From Globodera rostochiensis (lineage: Eukaryota; Nematoda; Chromadorea; Rhabditida; Heteroderidae): a stretch of 64,000 nt of DNA. Positions 47,938-59,837 of the stretch are shown one piece after another. How positions within the stretch are numbered: position 1 is the stretch's first letter; the number at the start of each line of letters is the position of its first letter. The notes beneath the pieces are model-generated. The model ran no database searches, was not told where the DNA came from, and saw nothing but the letters and a program-made list of their open reading frames with translations. The position numbers and the translations under genes were made by a program. The DNA lies in the NCBI GenBank assembly GCA_018350325.1, contig JAEVLN010000014.1, positions 1,142,001-1,206,000 on the forward strand, written 5' to 3'.

Positions 47938-48386
47938 GTTCTACACGGACTGATCATCTCAGACAGAATTCGATCACTTTCCCGAGCCAAGCTCCTTGAA
48001 TTCGTCGGCGAGGTTGAACTTAAAGTTGGACCCGAAGTTCGTCTCAACCGAGTCGCCAGGTTCTTCCAGCGAGACGCAAAGGAACAAATCCATCGGACAG
48101 TCCAAGGCCTTGGCCGTGTCTAAACGGGAAAATGTGTCCCAACAAAATTCAATTAATCAACGCACACAAACGCTTTCCGTTCAACGCGTAAAAGATCTGT
48201 CGAGTGGCCAAATTGACGCCACATCCGGACTTCTCGACGCCAAACTTGGAATTGCCCCCGTCGACAGTTCCGTCCTTCCAAAAGCGCCCTTTGTTCGCGT
48301 AGGAGAAGCTGTTCTTGTGCCGTCCGACACATTCGTCCAGTGCCAATGCTTTGTGGCGAGGCCGGTGTTCAGGGAGTTTAAGGATT
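47938..48386 (-). pseudogene. Partial inverted copy of the SPRY gene
   Basis: This is the reverse complement of the 3' half of the SPRY gene (about 34100-34555), including the last intron, the stop codon and about 50 bp of 3' flank. It contains [36 protein letters not shown] and the C-terminal SPRY strand. A 6-nt deletion changes [11 protein letters not shown] to GVEKSGCGVN. The first half of the gene is missing, and the same frame step before LDECVG is present. It is a truncated duplicate. Confidence 0.88.
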
Positions 48387-51300
48387 TCACATATCCCTTT
48401 TTTGCTACAACTTTATACTTACCGGTATATCAAATTTCATTTTGCAATTCGTTGAAACCGCTGCTAATGTTTTCTTGTCCAAACAATGCAAAACATTTAA
48501 ATGACATTTTTTGGTTTTGTTTTCCCATCGTTTTGCCCGTCCCTTCTCTTTGCCGACGGTTTTTGGCCCCTTTCGACGCCTTAGGCCATTCGCCCCCCCC
48601 CATTTCTTCCATTTTCTCACCGTCGGCGTATAAAATTTAATTTGGTTGCTTCGATAAGGCGGGGGGGGGGGAAGGGACTCTTCGGCTGTTCTGTTCTGTT
48701 GCAGCTTCATGAAAATGATGCCGGTGTGGAGGGGGGGCGCCGGGGGGGAGGCCTCCGGGCAAATGGCCATCCTTCCCATTTTCTTACACTTTCTCCAAGG
48801 GAACAAACTGTTTCTAATGTTGATCAGATCAGATCACATAACGCCGTCCATCTTCACAAAAATTGAATTGAAAAACGAATTTTGAATGGAAAGATTAAAA
48901 TTTTGTTTTTCAAAATAAAAATTAAATACATTTAAAATTGTTTCATTTTAAAGGGTTAAAATCCTTAAAAATTTAGGCACCGTTTAATAATTTACACTTT
49001 TTTGCCTTTGCTTTTATTGCCAAACGCTGTGCCGTCTCGCCTTTCAAGCGCAATTAATTTCAGTGCCATTTCCGCGCTTATCGCTTTACAAATCGCAACA
49101 AAATGACAAAAAAATGTGCAGCAAAACATTCGGCGGGCGTTGTGCCGTGCCGTAGCCTTTCATTTATTTGTCAGCCCCCGCGGAAATTGCAATTTTTGCA
49201 ATTTGTTTATTCACTGAGTGAAATTTGATTCCAACGCCCGGGGGGAGGAGAAAGGCCATGGCCAACCATTTGGTGGTTTTGGGTGAATATTAATGCGTTA
49301 CGTCTTTTTAATGCTTTCTTATCATTTTTTACATTAAAATAAACTCGGCTTTTTCTTCTTTAAACCTAAAAAAATACCTTCCAGCGCCATTTTTAGGCTT
49401 TATGCCTTCAGGCATTGAAGAAGTGTTTACTTAAAGCCAACGTTTTATTTTCAAAATCTTTTCTTTCCCAGCGGCCAATTTTTAAATGTAAAATATGCCC
49501 TCCGGGGCCACCATTTTTGGCCATGCCTTTGGCATTACTCCCCGGGCGGTCATTTGTGTGATATATGCGCCTGTAATTCATAGCTGGGGGGGGGGGAAGG
49601 AAATTTGTGTTGGCCGAGCAAAAAAAAGTGTGTCCAAAAAAATGCGCCACAAATTTCTCCCCAGGGCAAATTCATTCATTCGTTGTTCAAATTGGATTTG
49701 CAGCGGTCCCAATACCCCCGACAATTTTTGGGGATTCGGGGAACATCCCCGCGGGGAACATCCCCGCTTCTGATGCGGGGGACGTCCAACCCCCGAAAGG
49801 CAAACACTTTGATCTTTTCCACGAAAATGCTGCTGCACACACACAAAGAAAGCAATTGTTTTAAATAATCGGGGATCCCCGAATATATTCATCCCCGGAT
49901 TTGTCGGGGGGTCCCCGAATTCTCTGCTACCCCCCCCCCCTATTTTTACGCAGAAAATCCCAAAATAAAATGCACAAAATATTCATTATTTTGTCATTTA
50001 TCCCCAAAAATGAAAATCTGTCGGTCGATTCTGCCCCAATAAGCGCGGCCCTTTACCCTCTTCTTGCAGCTGTCATCTCCAACCATTCAAAGCCATCAAC
50101 GCAAATAAATAAAAATATTTTTATTTTATATAAAATTAATTCCGTCAATTTTATTCCAAAAAAACCAAAAGATTTTGCGACAAATTTTCTAAATTTGTTT
50201 TGCGTGCCCAAAGGCACTCAAATAAAAATTGCGTTTTCACTCCCAACTCCCATCACTTTAACATGCCAAATCCATCACTTTTCACTGTAATTGCCATCAT
50301 CGCGTGCCAATTGTCGACAGATTTTGTGCCATTTGGGGGCCTAATAATTTGGAGGTGCCATTAATTGGGACAAACAAAATATTTGTGATCAATTTGGCAT
50401 TCTCTAAGCGCGAAATGGCTAATGTTTTTCGCTTCTAAATGGCATTTTTAATATAGTGGCATTGCGGGAGAATGTTTTCCCCTCCAGGGACGCAATTAGC
50501 ATTTTGCCGGATCCATCCCCTGGAGGCCCGTCTCAGGGAATTAGGCATTAATTGTCGTCATCCACAATCACTCCAATGGCACTTTCACTCATTTATTCAT
50601 GTCGAGAAATAAAAACGGTAAAATTACATTTGAAGGCCAAGCACACAAAAATTCTAAGCAAAATCGGCGGGCATATTTTCCGCGAAAAATAATAAAATTC
50701 TTTTCGTCTTCGGACAAAATGCCTGAACTCTTTCACATTTATGGCCATCCACCAAAAGATGCAAATGGCACTCAATTGTGCCCCTGGAGTGTGCCGAACT
50801 CTCTCCTTCCACTTTGGCATTGTTTTCCGTGCCCTCCCTCCCCCGAGGGGCCTAGCCTCCGTTGGCCCATATTCCGTCCTCAGCAGCAGAAGATACTTGC
50901 TTTTCACTTATTCATCCCTTTCCCCTGAGGCCAAAGTGCAATGCTTTTGCTGATGGATGGGATAAAGTGGCGGGCAGATCTGGCGGTGGATTAGCCACAT
51001 AATGACAGACGGACGGCGGCCGCTTGGGGGCGGGGAATAATGTCCCCCGGGGGGGGGGGAATAATGTCCCCCGGGGGGGGGGAATAATGTCCCCCGGGGG
51101 GGGGGGAATAATTTGCCTTTCCGGAACGAATTTGCGCCGCCGTCCGTCCCTTCACCCTCCGCAACAGTGGCGGCAACCGGTGGCCTTTCCGTCCGTTCGA
51201 CTTTTGTTACATTTTTAATTATTTTTATTTATTATCCCTTTTAAATAAAAACGAATAACAAAAGCAATTTTAATACCCGAGGCCCACCAAATTTTGCACG

Positions 51301-51483
51301 GGACAATGCCCACACCCAAACTTTAGTCTCGGGCATCTAATTTCCTGGGCCCAACCCCCCCCCCCCCCCCCGGGGGGGGGGGGGGGGGGCTCGATTGGAA
51401 GCCGAATTGGGCGGTCAAGTGTAAAACTGAGTAAGCTTTAGAGGAGAGGAGCTTTTGACCATGTTTAGGCATCGGATGATGAC
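48387..51483. other. Gene-poor tract with simple repeats
   Basis: No gene is supported. Features are G/C homopolymer runs (48661-48670, 49585-49596, 49929-49940), a GGGGAACATCCCCGC duplication at 49738-49768, many TGCCA/TGGCA words around 50200-50600, and a poly-C run directly followed by a poly-G run at about 51354-51389. Confidence 0.5.
51032..51112. repeat. Short tandem palindromic repeat
   Basis: Four units of about 22-24 bp with core GGGGAATAATGTCCCCC. Each unit can fold on itself through the GGGG/CCCC ends. Confidence 0.85.
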
Positions 51484-52460
51484 CAGTGTTTTCCTGTTCC
51501 AACAATTTTGAACCTGTTCCTGTTCCTGTTCTGTTCTAAAATCTTAGAACAGCCTGTCTGTTCTGTTCCTGTTCTGTTCCGACCTCGAGAACAGAACAGG
51601 AACAGGAACAGAACAGGAACAGAACAGAGTAAACTGTTCTTAGACTGTTCCAAATTAAAAATTTTCCGAGTGAAATTCAGTCTGAAATTTTAATTGATGA
51701 TGCATTGGACAAAGTGTTCAATCACTTCCTAGTGATGCTCGAGACCTAACCTTACCAAGACTTTACCCCGAGACTCGAGATTGACCCTCAAAAACACGAG
51801 ACTTTTACGAAAATATTTTAATTTAGGTTTTGCAACCATTTTTTGAAGATTTTGATGGAATTGTTAAAAAAATTGGTCTTGATTTTTAAAAACAAAACAA
51901 AAGGGTCCCCCTATGATTTTTTTCTCAAGTTTAATGAAACAAATAAAAAATTTATATGTCTTCAAAAAATATTAAATCTAAAATATTTTTAATTACCATC
52001 AAAGTTCATAAAAAGAGAGAAAAAAAAAATCATTTACAAAGTCGGGGGTTCGAACCCACAGCCCCAGGCATCACATATCACTCACCATTACACCACACCA
52101 GGGAGTAAAATAAAAAGAATAAAAAAGATTTTCACTAGGGAAAGTTGAACCTTAGCCAAAATTGAATCACGTCACTCAGTTTAACCACTACGCCACCTGA
52201 GATCATACTGGATAGTTGGAAATTTCAAATATATTACTCAATAAAAGTTCAATTCTTCAATTTTTACCCTGTTCTAGCTTGGCCTGTTCTGTTCCTGTTC
52301 TGTTCCTGTTCTGTTCCTGTTCTGTTCCTGTTCCAAGGATTTTGAATCTGTTCCTGTTCCTGTGCTGTTCTAAATTCTAGAATAGAACAGGAACAGGAAC
52401 AGGAACAGAACAGGAACAGAACAGGAACAGAACAGGCCAAGCTGGAACAGGAAAACACTG
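51484..52460. mobile_element. hAT-like non-autonomous foldback element (977 bp)
   Basis: The ends are CAGTGTTTTCCTGTTCC and its reverse complement. The flanks are identical 8-bp copies of ATGATGAC (51476-51483 and 52461-52468), the hAT hallmark. Both ends run into arrays of TGTTCC/TGTTCTGTTCC words that fold back locally: 51491-51630, and 52274-52447, which has AGCTTGGCCTGTTCTGTTCC at one edge and its complement at the other. The middle is AT-rich and contains two tRNA-like stretches. No transposase frame is present. Confidence 0.85.
52041..52105 (-). pseudogene. tRNA-like sequence inside the hAT element
   Basis: On the minus strand the tract has an A-box-like GTGGTGTAATGGTGAGTG and a B-box GGTTCGAACCC with correct spacing for pol III promoters. 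The anticodon and acceptor stems do not pair well, so it is a degraded tRNA or the head of a tRNA-derived SINE. A second A-box-like motif (GGTGGCGTAGTGGTTAAAC, minus strand, about 52176-52197) lies beside it. Confidence 0.5.
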
Positions 52461-52840
52461 ATGATGACTTCTCACTGAGTTATTTAACTGAGTTGATTTA
52501 AAATATTAGCTAAAATCATTTTAATAATATTTTTTAAAATGAGTTAAAAATTCCTTATATTTTTTATCAAAAGAATGGAGATTGTGCCCATAAATGTGCC
52601 GTAATGGGCCAAATGCGGGAAAGAAAAGGTCACCTTTTTGTCCGCCTCATTGAAATGAAATTGCCTTAAGCTTTACTTCCACAAATTTGGCCCCGCCCTG
52701 CGGCAATTTGTCCGGAAATTCCTTTTGTATTTAAACGCCTTTAAGTGGACAATTTCAAAGCCATTCCGTCCCCCCCCCCCAAAAATGCCGCGTGCAGCGA
52801 CGCATAAAATTTGACCGGCCAAATCGCTGCACAACATTCG

Positions 52841-55800
52841 ATGGATTTGCTAATGATTCTTTGCTGTTTGGGCGGCTCCCCTTTCATCGATTTTGGCCAT
52901 TCCCCCGCAAAGTTCCCTCCGGCGCTGTTCGACCACCAGTGGGACCCCACCGATTGGGTGGCCACCGATCTTTCAGGTCAAAAATCCCTTCCCCGCCGGA
53001 CATTGGAAGCCAATGAATAATTCAAATTTGTAGGCTCTCTTCTGAACGCCTCGGCCAGCTCGTCCCTGGTCGCCTCAAATCCAAAGCTGAAAGAGCTGAT
53101 TCCGGCCGATTTACCTGCCCAATTGTCGTTGGAACAGTGCGACCTGTGGAATTTGACATTTGCTTCGAACTCTGACGAAAATGTGTTCAGACGAAGTCGG
53201 GGAAGGCTTAAATGCAGGTGACAGATAAATGCTCTTAACCTCTTTCGCTTTAAACACTTTGCTATAAACGTTTCAAATTCAAATAAATCAACCCCCCAGC
53301 AGCATTGACCTATAGCTCCCTCCCTCCCGTCTTCCCTCCCCCCCCCCCCCTCCCCAGCCGCTGCCGTCCTTCCGGCTCTTGCCAGCCCTCCCCAAACCCT
53401 CCCCCCTCCCCCCTCCCCGCTCTGCCACCCCCCCCCCCCCTCCTGCCAGCCCCCCCTACCCCCCCCCCCCCTCCTGCCAGCCCCCCTGCCGCCTCCCGAC
53501 CGCCTCCCTACCAGCCCCCCCTACCCCCCCCCCCTACCCACCCCCCCTCCTGCCAGCCCCCCCTACCCCCCCCCCCTACCCACCCCCCTCCTGCCAGCCC
53601 CGCCAGCCCCCCTGCCGCCTCCCGACCGCCTCCCTACCAGCCCCCCCCTATCCCCCCTGCCGCTCCCTCGGCCCCCCTGCCAGCTTCCCCTGCCCCCCCT
53701 AGCGCCCACCCCCTGGCGCTCCTAGCGCTACCCTCCTGCCGCCCTCCCGGCGCTCGTCAAGCCTTCTCCCCCATATTTCTGCCGCGTTCCACCGGCTGTC
53801 ATTTGTGTGTATTTATCCATTCACTTTTCGTGTCTCTCTTTTTCTATGTCCGTCTCTCTTCTTACACTCTCTCATTCTCTCGTTGCCTCTTTGTCCATCT
53901 CCCTCCTATGCTCTCTCACCACTTAAATATGTCTCTGCCGAGAAGGCCCCAGGCAATAATGCTTTACGGCTTCTTAGCACATTCCATTCTCTCGTCGGAA
54001 CTTCTGAAATCAATGCCTTATGGCTCCACAGTTAGGAATTTGTGCCATCCAGGCGGTTTTTAGGAAAACTCAAATTGTGCCCCCCGGCACGAAATGAAAC
54101 CGATAAATTTGAAACAGATGCCAACGCTTTTAATGCCATAAAAGTAATTCATTCAGGTGCCCCATCGGATTTTTCGGCACCGCCTGTCAACATCCGCCCG
54201 CTGTCCCCTCCGGCACCGGTGGCCGCCCTTCGCCGTCCTTTCCCCGCCTGCCAATGGCACAACGCAATTCCCCCCCTTCGCCGTCCCTTGCGGCGGTGCC
54301 GTTGCTAGTGACCGCCACCGCCTCTGTCGCAATGGCACTGGAGCCGTCAGTTGGCGGCATTTCGCGCAACGAAAACTCTTTTGCCCTCTACTTGCTTGTT
54401 TTTATGCTGCTCGCCGTTGCGATGGCCTCACTCTTTGCGGTATATTTATTCTTGGCTTCTTTTTTGTTGTCTTAATTTCACATCCGCGCGGGGGGGGGGG
54501 GGGGTCCATTTCTTGCGATTTGTGTTCGTTTTGCCCCAATTTTTTCGCCAAATTTACCCCCCCCCCTCAGGCGGTGGGTGCCGCCGCCGTTTCACAACCT
54601 TTGTTTAAACAGCGCCGAACAAAAAACGCGTGGCTCTCTCTCAGCAGAAGATATTCCCCCCTCCCCGGCTTCTCCCCCCCCCCGGCTTCTGTGGTTGGAT
54701 GGGATAGAACAGAACCCCCCCCCCCCCCCCGAATCCGATCGATTTGAACACCTTTTGGCCCTCTTCCGGTCCCTCCCCCCCCCCCTCCCCCCTCCCGCCG
54801 TCCCTTTGGCCAAATGTTTGTGCTTGGGCTTTTCCGGAAGAGGACATTGTTTCTTTTCTTCGGTAATCCCTTCCGTTCTTCGCTTCAGAGATTTTCGCGC
54901 GCGCAATTTTTGTTCGAAGACAAACAATGAAAAAGCCGCCAAAACTTTGTGTAAAAAACTTTAACTTTTAAATGTTGGTAAAAGCGCTGTCACTTTTACA
55001 AATGACGTCCCCTCGGGGCTTAAAGGGAGGAAAGAGAGGGGAGAGGCGTGTTGGGGGGGAGGGGGAGGGGGGGGGGGGGTTCGGTTTTGGAGGGGGGGGG
55101 GGGGTACTTTTTCCCGGATGCCACAAGACATAACTCAACCACTCAATTCACGCCCCCCCCAATTCCCCTGCGGCGATGGCTTTGCCCTCCCCCCCAAGGG
55201 CTAATTGATTTTTATGCTTCACCCGCCGCTGTTTTGCATTGGACATTTTGCATGGACAACTGCCGTCGCTGCTGCTGCTGCCAGATGGCCTGCCATTCCT
55301 TCGACTTAAATGGACAAAAACGGGACAAAATTACCCACCCGAAAAGCGCCTTTTTTTGGTCTTTCCCAAGCCCAAAAACATTTCCATTTTAATGGCCATC
55401 GTTGGCCCTTATGGCCGATAATCTATTCCCTCCCCCCCCCCATTTTATGTCAGCCGTTTCCTTCGCTTATCTCTCTCGACCACTTAACACCTTCGGGCGG
55501 GTAGGCGGGCGATAACCATTTTTTGAAAATAAATAATATATTTTATATTTATTTTCACTTTTAAACTTTCCCACGGCCCGTCCATTAAAGAAAACGTTCA
55601 CTTCCTTCGAAGTCCCGGTCCCGTACTACCCTAATCGCAAGTGATCGGACCGTCAAAAGGAGACAAATTTACAAAAATAGTTTAAAAACTTGCCAAAATT
55701 CCCGCCCCACGGACCCAACAAAATCGCGGCGTCAGCCACAAATTTGTGCTTTTAATCGTCGGACATAAAAACATTGCCAAAATGTTGTGCCCCCCCCCCC

Positions 55801-56296
55801 AACAGATGCTTCGCGGTTGCTGCTTTTGCGACTGTTTCGGCGGCTTTCGTCGCCGCACTTCCCGCGGCAATGGCAACGACGCGGACGACGACAAACCGTT
55901 GGAAGCGGCCACAGTGAACCGGTGTTTGGAGGCTGTTAAAGCATACGAACAGGAGAAGCACAGACGATGGGTAATTTGGGGGAAGGGCAAGGCCAAATCA
56001 GTCATAACTTTGTCATTAGCTAACAAACAAATCAAATAAATTGATAAAATTCGGGAGCCCTTTGTTTGTTGAATTTTTATCAAGCTTGTCCGGGACCAGA
56101 TCATGAACCAAGGACGGATCCGGTTCAAGACCGACATGATCAAGAATCGGTGTTAAGCGAAGATTTAGTCTCGAATAAAGCGTGGTCAGATCGTAGCCCA
56201 GGCCATCATTCCCCCCCCCCCCACAGCAGCAGCCTTCCGCCGAGGCGTGTTCAACGGGCGGCGGCGCCCTTTGGGTGGACTCGCGCCGTCCGCTAA
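52841..56296 (+). CDS. Type I membrane protein with EGF-like motif, unknown family
   Basis: Supported exons are 52841-52976, 53034-53217, 54157-54439, from 54571 (end unclear), 55806-55970, 56085-56149 and a last exon from about 56227. The start MDLLMILCCLGGSPF is a plausible signal peptide. Exons 2 and 3 join in phase to give CDLWNLTF and LKCRCPIGFFGTACQ, an EGF-type cysteine tail. A membrane span follows (ALYLLVFMLLAVAMASLFAV), then a basic cytosolic part with RGCCFCDCFGGFRRR and LVRDQIMNQGRIRFKTD. The exon-4 end is not resolved. The final frame by phase stops at 56296, but an alternative frame with PPPSYRSLNN stops at 56430. No orthologue is recognised. The gene is likely real, with details uncertain. 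Confidence 0.55.
53330..53760. repeat. C-rich intronic low-complexity tract
   Basis: Imperfect repeats of CTACCCCCCCCCCTCCTGCCAGCC type, almost free of A. It lies in an intron of the EGF/TM gene. The minus strand is G-rich and could form G-quadruplexes. The Pro-rich frames here are by-products. Confidence 0.85.
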
Positions 56297-56430
56297 TCCC
56301 TTCGGTCAGCGAAAGTGTGCAGCACCAGACGCGTCAGGCTCCGCCGCCGGCCCGCCCGTGCTCCCCGCCGCCCTCCTACCGGTCGCTGAACAACAGCATG
56401 GAGCGTCTGTCGGACAACACCAAAATGTGA

Positions 56431-57410
56431 TGGATGATCATCACCAGCTGCTGATTGGGACGAATGAGTGCAGAAAGCAGAACAGAACACATAGAAAATT
56501 ACCATCGGAACACAGCTCAGGGGGCCCCTCTTCCTCCCAACGTCTAGTCCGCATTTTCTTCTTTTTTACTCTTCCATCGTTCAAAATTGTTTAATCACCC
56601 CATAAACTTCGAGCAGTTCAACCAATTGGCCATCTTTATAAAGTTATTTTGATAGCGCGCTATTATTTCTTCGTTTTGCCTCCCTTTCCTGCACCCAAAT
56701 TTTGCATTTTCACTCATTTTAGCGCATTCAGTTTGTTTGCTGAAATGCTTTTGGATAAACAATTTTATGTTACCAAGCTCCGCGCATTTTTGCTACCGTA
56801 AAAACTTTGTAATTTCGAAATTGGGGGGGGGGGGGGGATCACTATGGGTCAAGCTCAGCATGTGCAAGAAGAATCGTTCAAATTTAGTACCATTCGTAAG
56901 CTTTTTGTTTTGTAGAAGCTATTTGTAAGCAAGAATTAAGCGATTGGATGACTTTCAAGAAAGTTAGGCCCAAAAAACTGAAATGCCGACGGTTATAACT
57001 TTTTTCAAACTCAACCAAATCAAATATACATGGTATCATTAGGAAGCTCAAATTTTCTAGAATTTTTCATCAAGCAAAAGCTAACAAATAAGCAATTCGG
57101 AAGGGTTTCAAAAATCGAAAGAAAATTCATCTAACCTACGCTGTCTGCCGCATGCTTCTTTGAATTAGTGGTAAAAAGTGTAAAATTTTGGCGTATTGTT
57201 TAGCGGATTTGCATTTGAATTTCCGTTTGCTTAAATCCATTCAAAATGGCTGTATAAATGGCGTGCTAAGAAGCCACGAAACGTCGAAGCCACGAAACGT
57301 CGACTCAGCCAAAAACGACGAAATATCGAAAAAAACAAATTTTTTTATTTTTCGCATTTTGATCGCATCACAACAAATCAGTTTTTATAACGTTAAAGTT
57401 TTTTAAATAA
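56431..57410. other. Intergenic, no gene seen
   Basis: AT-rich upstream region of the gene at 57411. It contains a poly-G run (56823-56837). Confidence 0.5.
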
Positions 57411-58158
57411 ATGGAGGAGCTGTTTGAGTTTAATCCGCGATCGCACGGAGAATTTGTGGAGGAGCAACGCTGTCCTTGCCCCGACTCAGAATTGCACGCC
57501 ACCAAATTTTATGAGGTCACGTGCGATTCAAATTCCAAATTTTCTGAGATAATTTTGTCATTTTTAAGGTCGAGTGCGATTTTATGGACCGGAAGGCCAA
57601 ACAGTTCTTGAATGTTGCTCGTATAACGCTCTGCGTGGCGAGTGTCGGCCTTACTTTGTGCAGCCCCGTCTTAGGACTTCTCCTGGCCGCCTCTACAATT
57701 TTGGCACACGCGCCAAACTGGGGCCAAGGTGGTGCATTTAATGTTTCTGCTTTATACATTTCCCTTTTTGCTTACAGACCTCACCCACTCGTGCCTGGAG
57801 GTGCTGTACAAATGCCGGTTGTGTGAACACGAGGTGCACGTCACCTACGAGTTCATGAACCCAGGGGAGACGAGCAACGACTGCGGACGCTATTCCAAGA
57901 CCTATAAACCGACAAAGCTCCACGGCATCACAACGACGGCCTTCGAAGACATTGAACGCGTCTTTCACGGCATGTGGACGCAGTACAACCTTCTGTACAA
58001 AAACTGCAAGCATTGGACGAACGATCTGATTGGACGCCTCCGCAGCGACGCGTGAGTGACTGACGATCATTTGACATTCAAAAAGTTTAAAGCCCAAAGT
58101 TGCTGAATTCAGTTTGCCGCCGCCGTTAACAGCCGAAGATGACGACGTAAACGAATGA
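57411..58158 (+). CDS. Small membrane-associated protein with NC-x-HW motif
   Basis: Four exons, 57411-57515, 57569-57728, 57778-58051 and 58113-58158, give 194 aa with matched phases. There is a hydrophobic stretch (ITLCVASVGLTLCSPVLGLLLAAS), then a Cys pair region (KCRLCEHEVHVTYEF) and a C-terminal LLYKNCKHWTNDLIG. The Asn-Cys-x-His-Trp core recalls the NC.HW/NCEHF active-site segment of LRAT/NlpC-P60-like thiol enzymes, but the matching N-terminal His block was not identified. Function is unknown. It is convergent with TMCO1. Confidence 0.75.
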
Positions 58159-58680
58159 CCCGTCAATAGCCGCCGAGTGGACGATAAGCAATCATAACAG
58201 TCAAATATTCTTTATTACTATTCACTATAATGTATGCACATATATGATATCTTTGTGGCATAAATCTTGATAAAATGAAGTTGGCACTTGTTAGACTGGA
58301 ACAATTGGGGGTCGACAATTTTAACTTTTACTAATGACAGAACGCCAAAGATTTATTATTACCAACAATTTGTTCCATTAATCCGCTTTTTTTCATAAAT
58401 AATCGGTTAATGAAGTATTCAGGTTCAGGAAGGAATTCGAATTTGACCTGTTTCAAACCCCGGACCCGAATTCGAACAATTTTTGAAAAATCAATTTTGC
58501 CTGCAAATCACCCAAAAGGCAATTCGATCATTATTTGCATTTCGTTGCGTGCTTGTTAGAAATTTTAAGGTTAACATTGGTTAGCGAAACGCGTCATTAT
58601 CCCCATTTTATAGCATCGAAAAGCACTAATTGTACGTATACAACAAATAAAATATTTAACGACAAATAAACTGGTGACAA
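58159..58680. other. Convergent 3' region
   Basis: Between the stops of the NC-x-HW gene (+) and TMCO1 (-). AT-rich, with no gene seen. Confidence 0.5.
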
Positions 58681-59837
58681 TTAGCGAAAGAATTGACTTG
58701 ACTGGGCACTTTGGCCGAAAAATCCCCCCATATTCTGCGTCTGACGGCTTAATGAGCGTGACGGCGCGAAGCCCAACAGTTTTTGCAAGTTCTGACGGAG
58801 ACTCATCGTGCACAGAATGTAGACGAAGATGAACGAGCAGTCCGTGAAATCATCGCCTGAACATTCGGATTAATTTTGAGTGATTCTTGGCAAATGAATT
58901 GCATGATGGCCTTTTGGCCACTTGTTTAAGCAGGGGGTCGACTGATTTTTTCAAAAATTTTAACCGGGAAAATGTTTCCATGACACAAAATCGAATTAAG
59001 AGGGTCAAGAAACACTCATAAGGGGGGGGGACTCTATTAATCAAAATTATTAATGTTTTTTTAGATATATCATACAACTTTGATCACAGCTATTTTTAGA
59101 AAAGTTAACGGTTCCCCTACGGGTTTAAAAACTCGACCCCCGCCCTAAAAATCGGCGACCCTCCTGCTAAACAAGAGCCGCCTTTTCAGTATTGCAAAAT
59201 CAATCGAATCGGCGAACAAAAGGGCAAACTGACCGACTAAGTTCCGGTGGCTGAGCCCCTGGACCCAAGTGATCGGTTCAAACGGCAGCTTGGCAACGAC
59301 GCGACCCTCAAAAATGCTGGAGAATGTGCTGAGCAAAGCGGCGAACACAAAGCCAATAGCGAGCCTGTGAAATTCGGATGCTTTATCAAAATGTCGCGCA
59401 ATGCCAACCCTCCATTTTTTACATGGATTTCATCCTGAACATGCTCAGGTCGCGGTTGGTCGATTTCAGCCGCTCCTCCTCCCGCTCGATCTTGCGCTTC
59501 GTCGTTTTGCTTGCCGCTATTGCGCCGCCTGACCCGCCCGCTGTGTCCCCTCCAGCGCCTATTGCATCCTTTTTGCGCTCCAATTTCTTCGTCTTACGCT
59601 CCATCGAAAACTTCAGTCGTTTGTACTCGTCGGACCTTAAGATAAACGGTCCGTTTAGTCGAATTCTTAAAAACTTCGTTCTACAAATCCACGATCTGAT
59701 CAGAGTACATTTATTCTGATCACAAAGCATTTGCCCATAGCTAAAACTGACCTGTAGACGAGCACCCAAGTGAGTCCCTCGCCGAGCAAAGCCGTAAAAA
59801 AGGCGATGAAAATGATCAACAGGGCATCGCCGTACAT
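58681..59837 (-). CDS. TMCO1: TMCO1-family ER calcium-load-activated channel
   Basis: Exons 59837-59752, 59635-59423, 59364-59234 and 58856-58681 give 201 aa (human TMCO1 about 188). Family blocks are clear: GEGLTWVLVYRSDEYKRLK, a coiled coil with ERKTKKLERKK and REEERLKSTNRDLSMFRMKS, FEGRVVAKLPFEP, VQGLSHRNLVGDDFTDCSF, and MSLRQNLQKLLGFAPSRS. There are membrane spans at the N-terminus, after RMKSM and around CSFIFVYILC. A Gly/Ala insert in the coiled coil accounts for the extra length. TMCO1 leaks calcium from an overloaded ER and joins a ribosome-translocon complex. It lies 318 bp downstream of the PheRS-beta stop on the same strand. Confidence 0.95.

Noticed and set aside
51032..51112. CRISPR-like array of short palindromic repeats
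   Set aside because: The units are directly adjacent with no unique spacers, in a eukaryotic context.
53305..54063. Proline-rich 252-aa plus-strand frame
   Set aside because: It is produced by a C-rich low-complexity intron and lacks domain, splice or start support.
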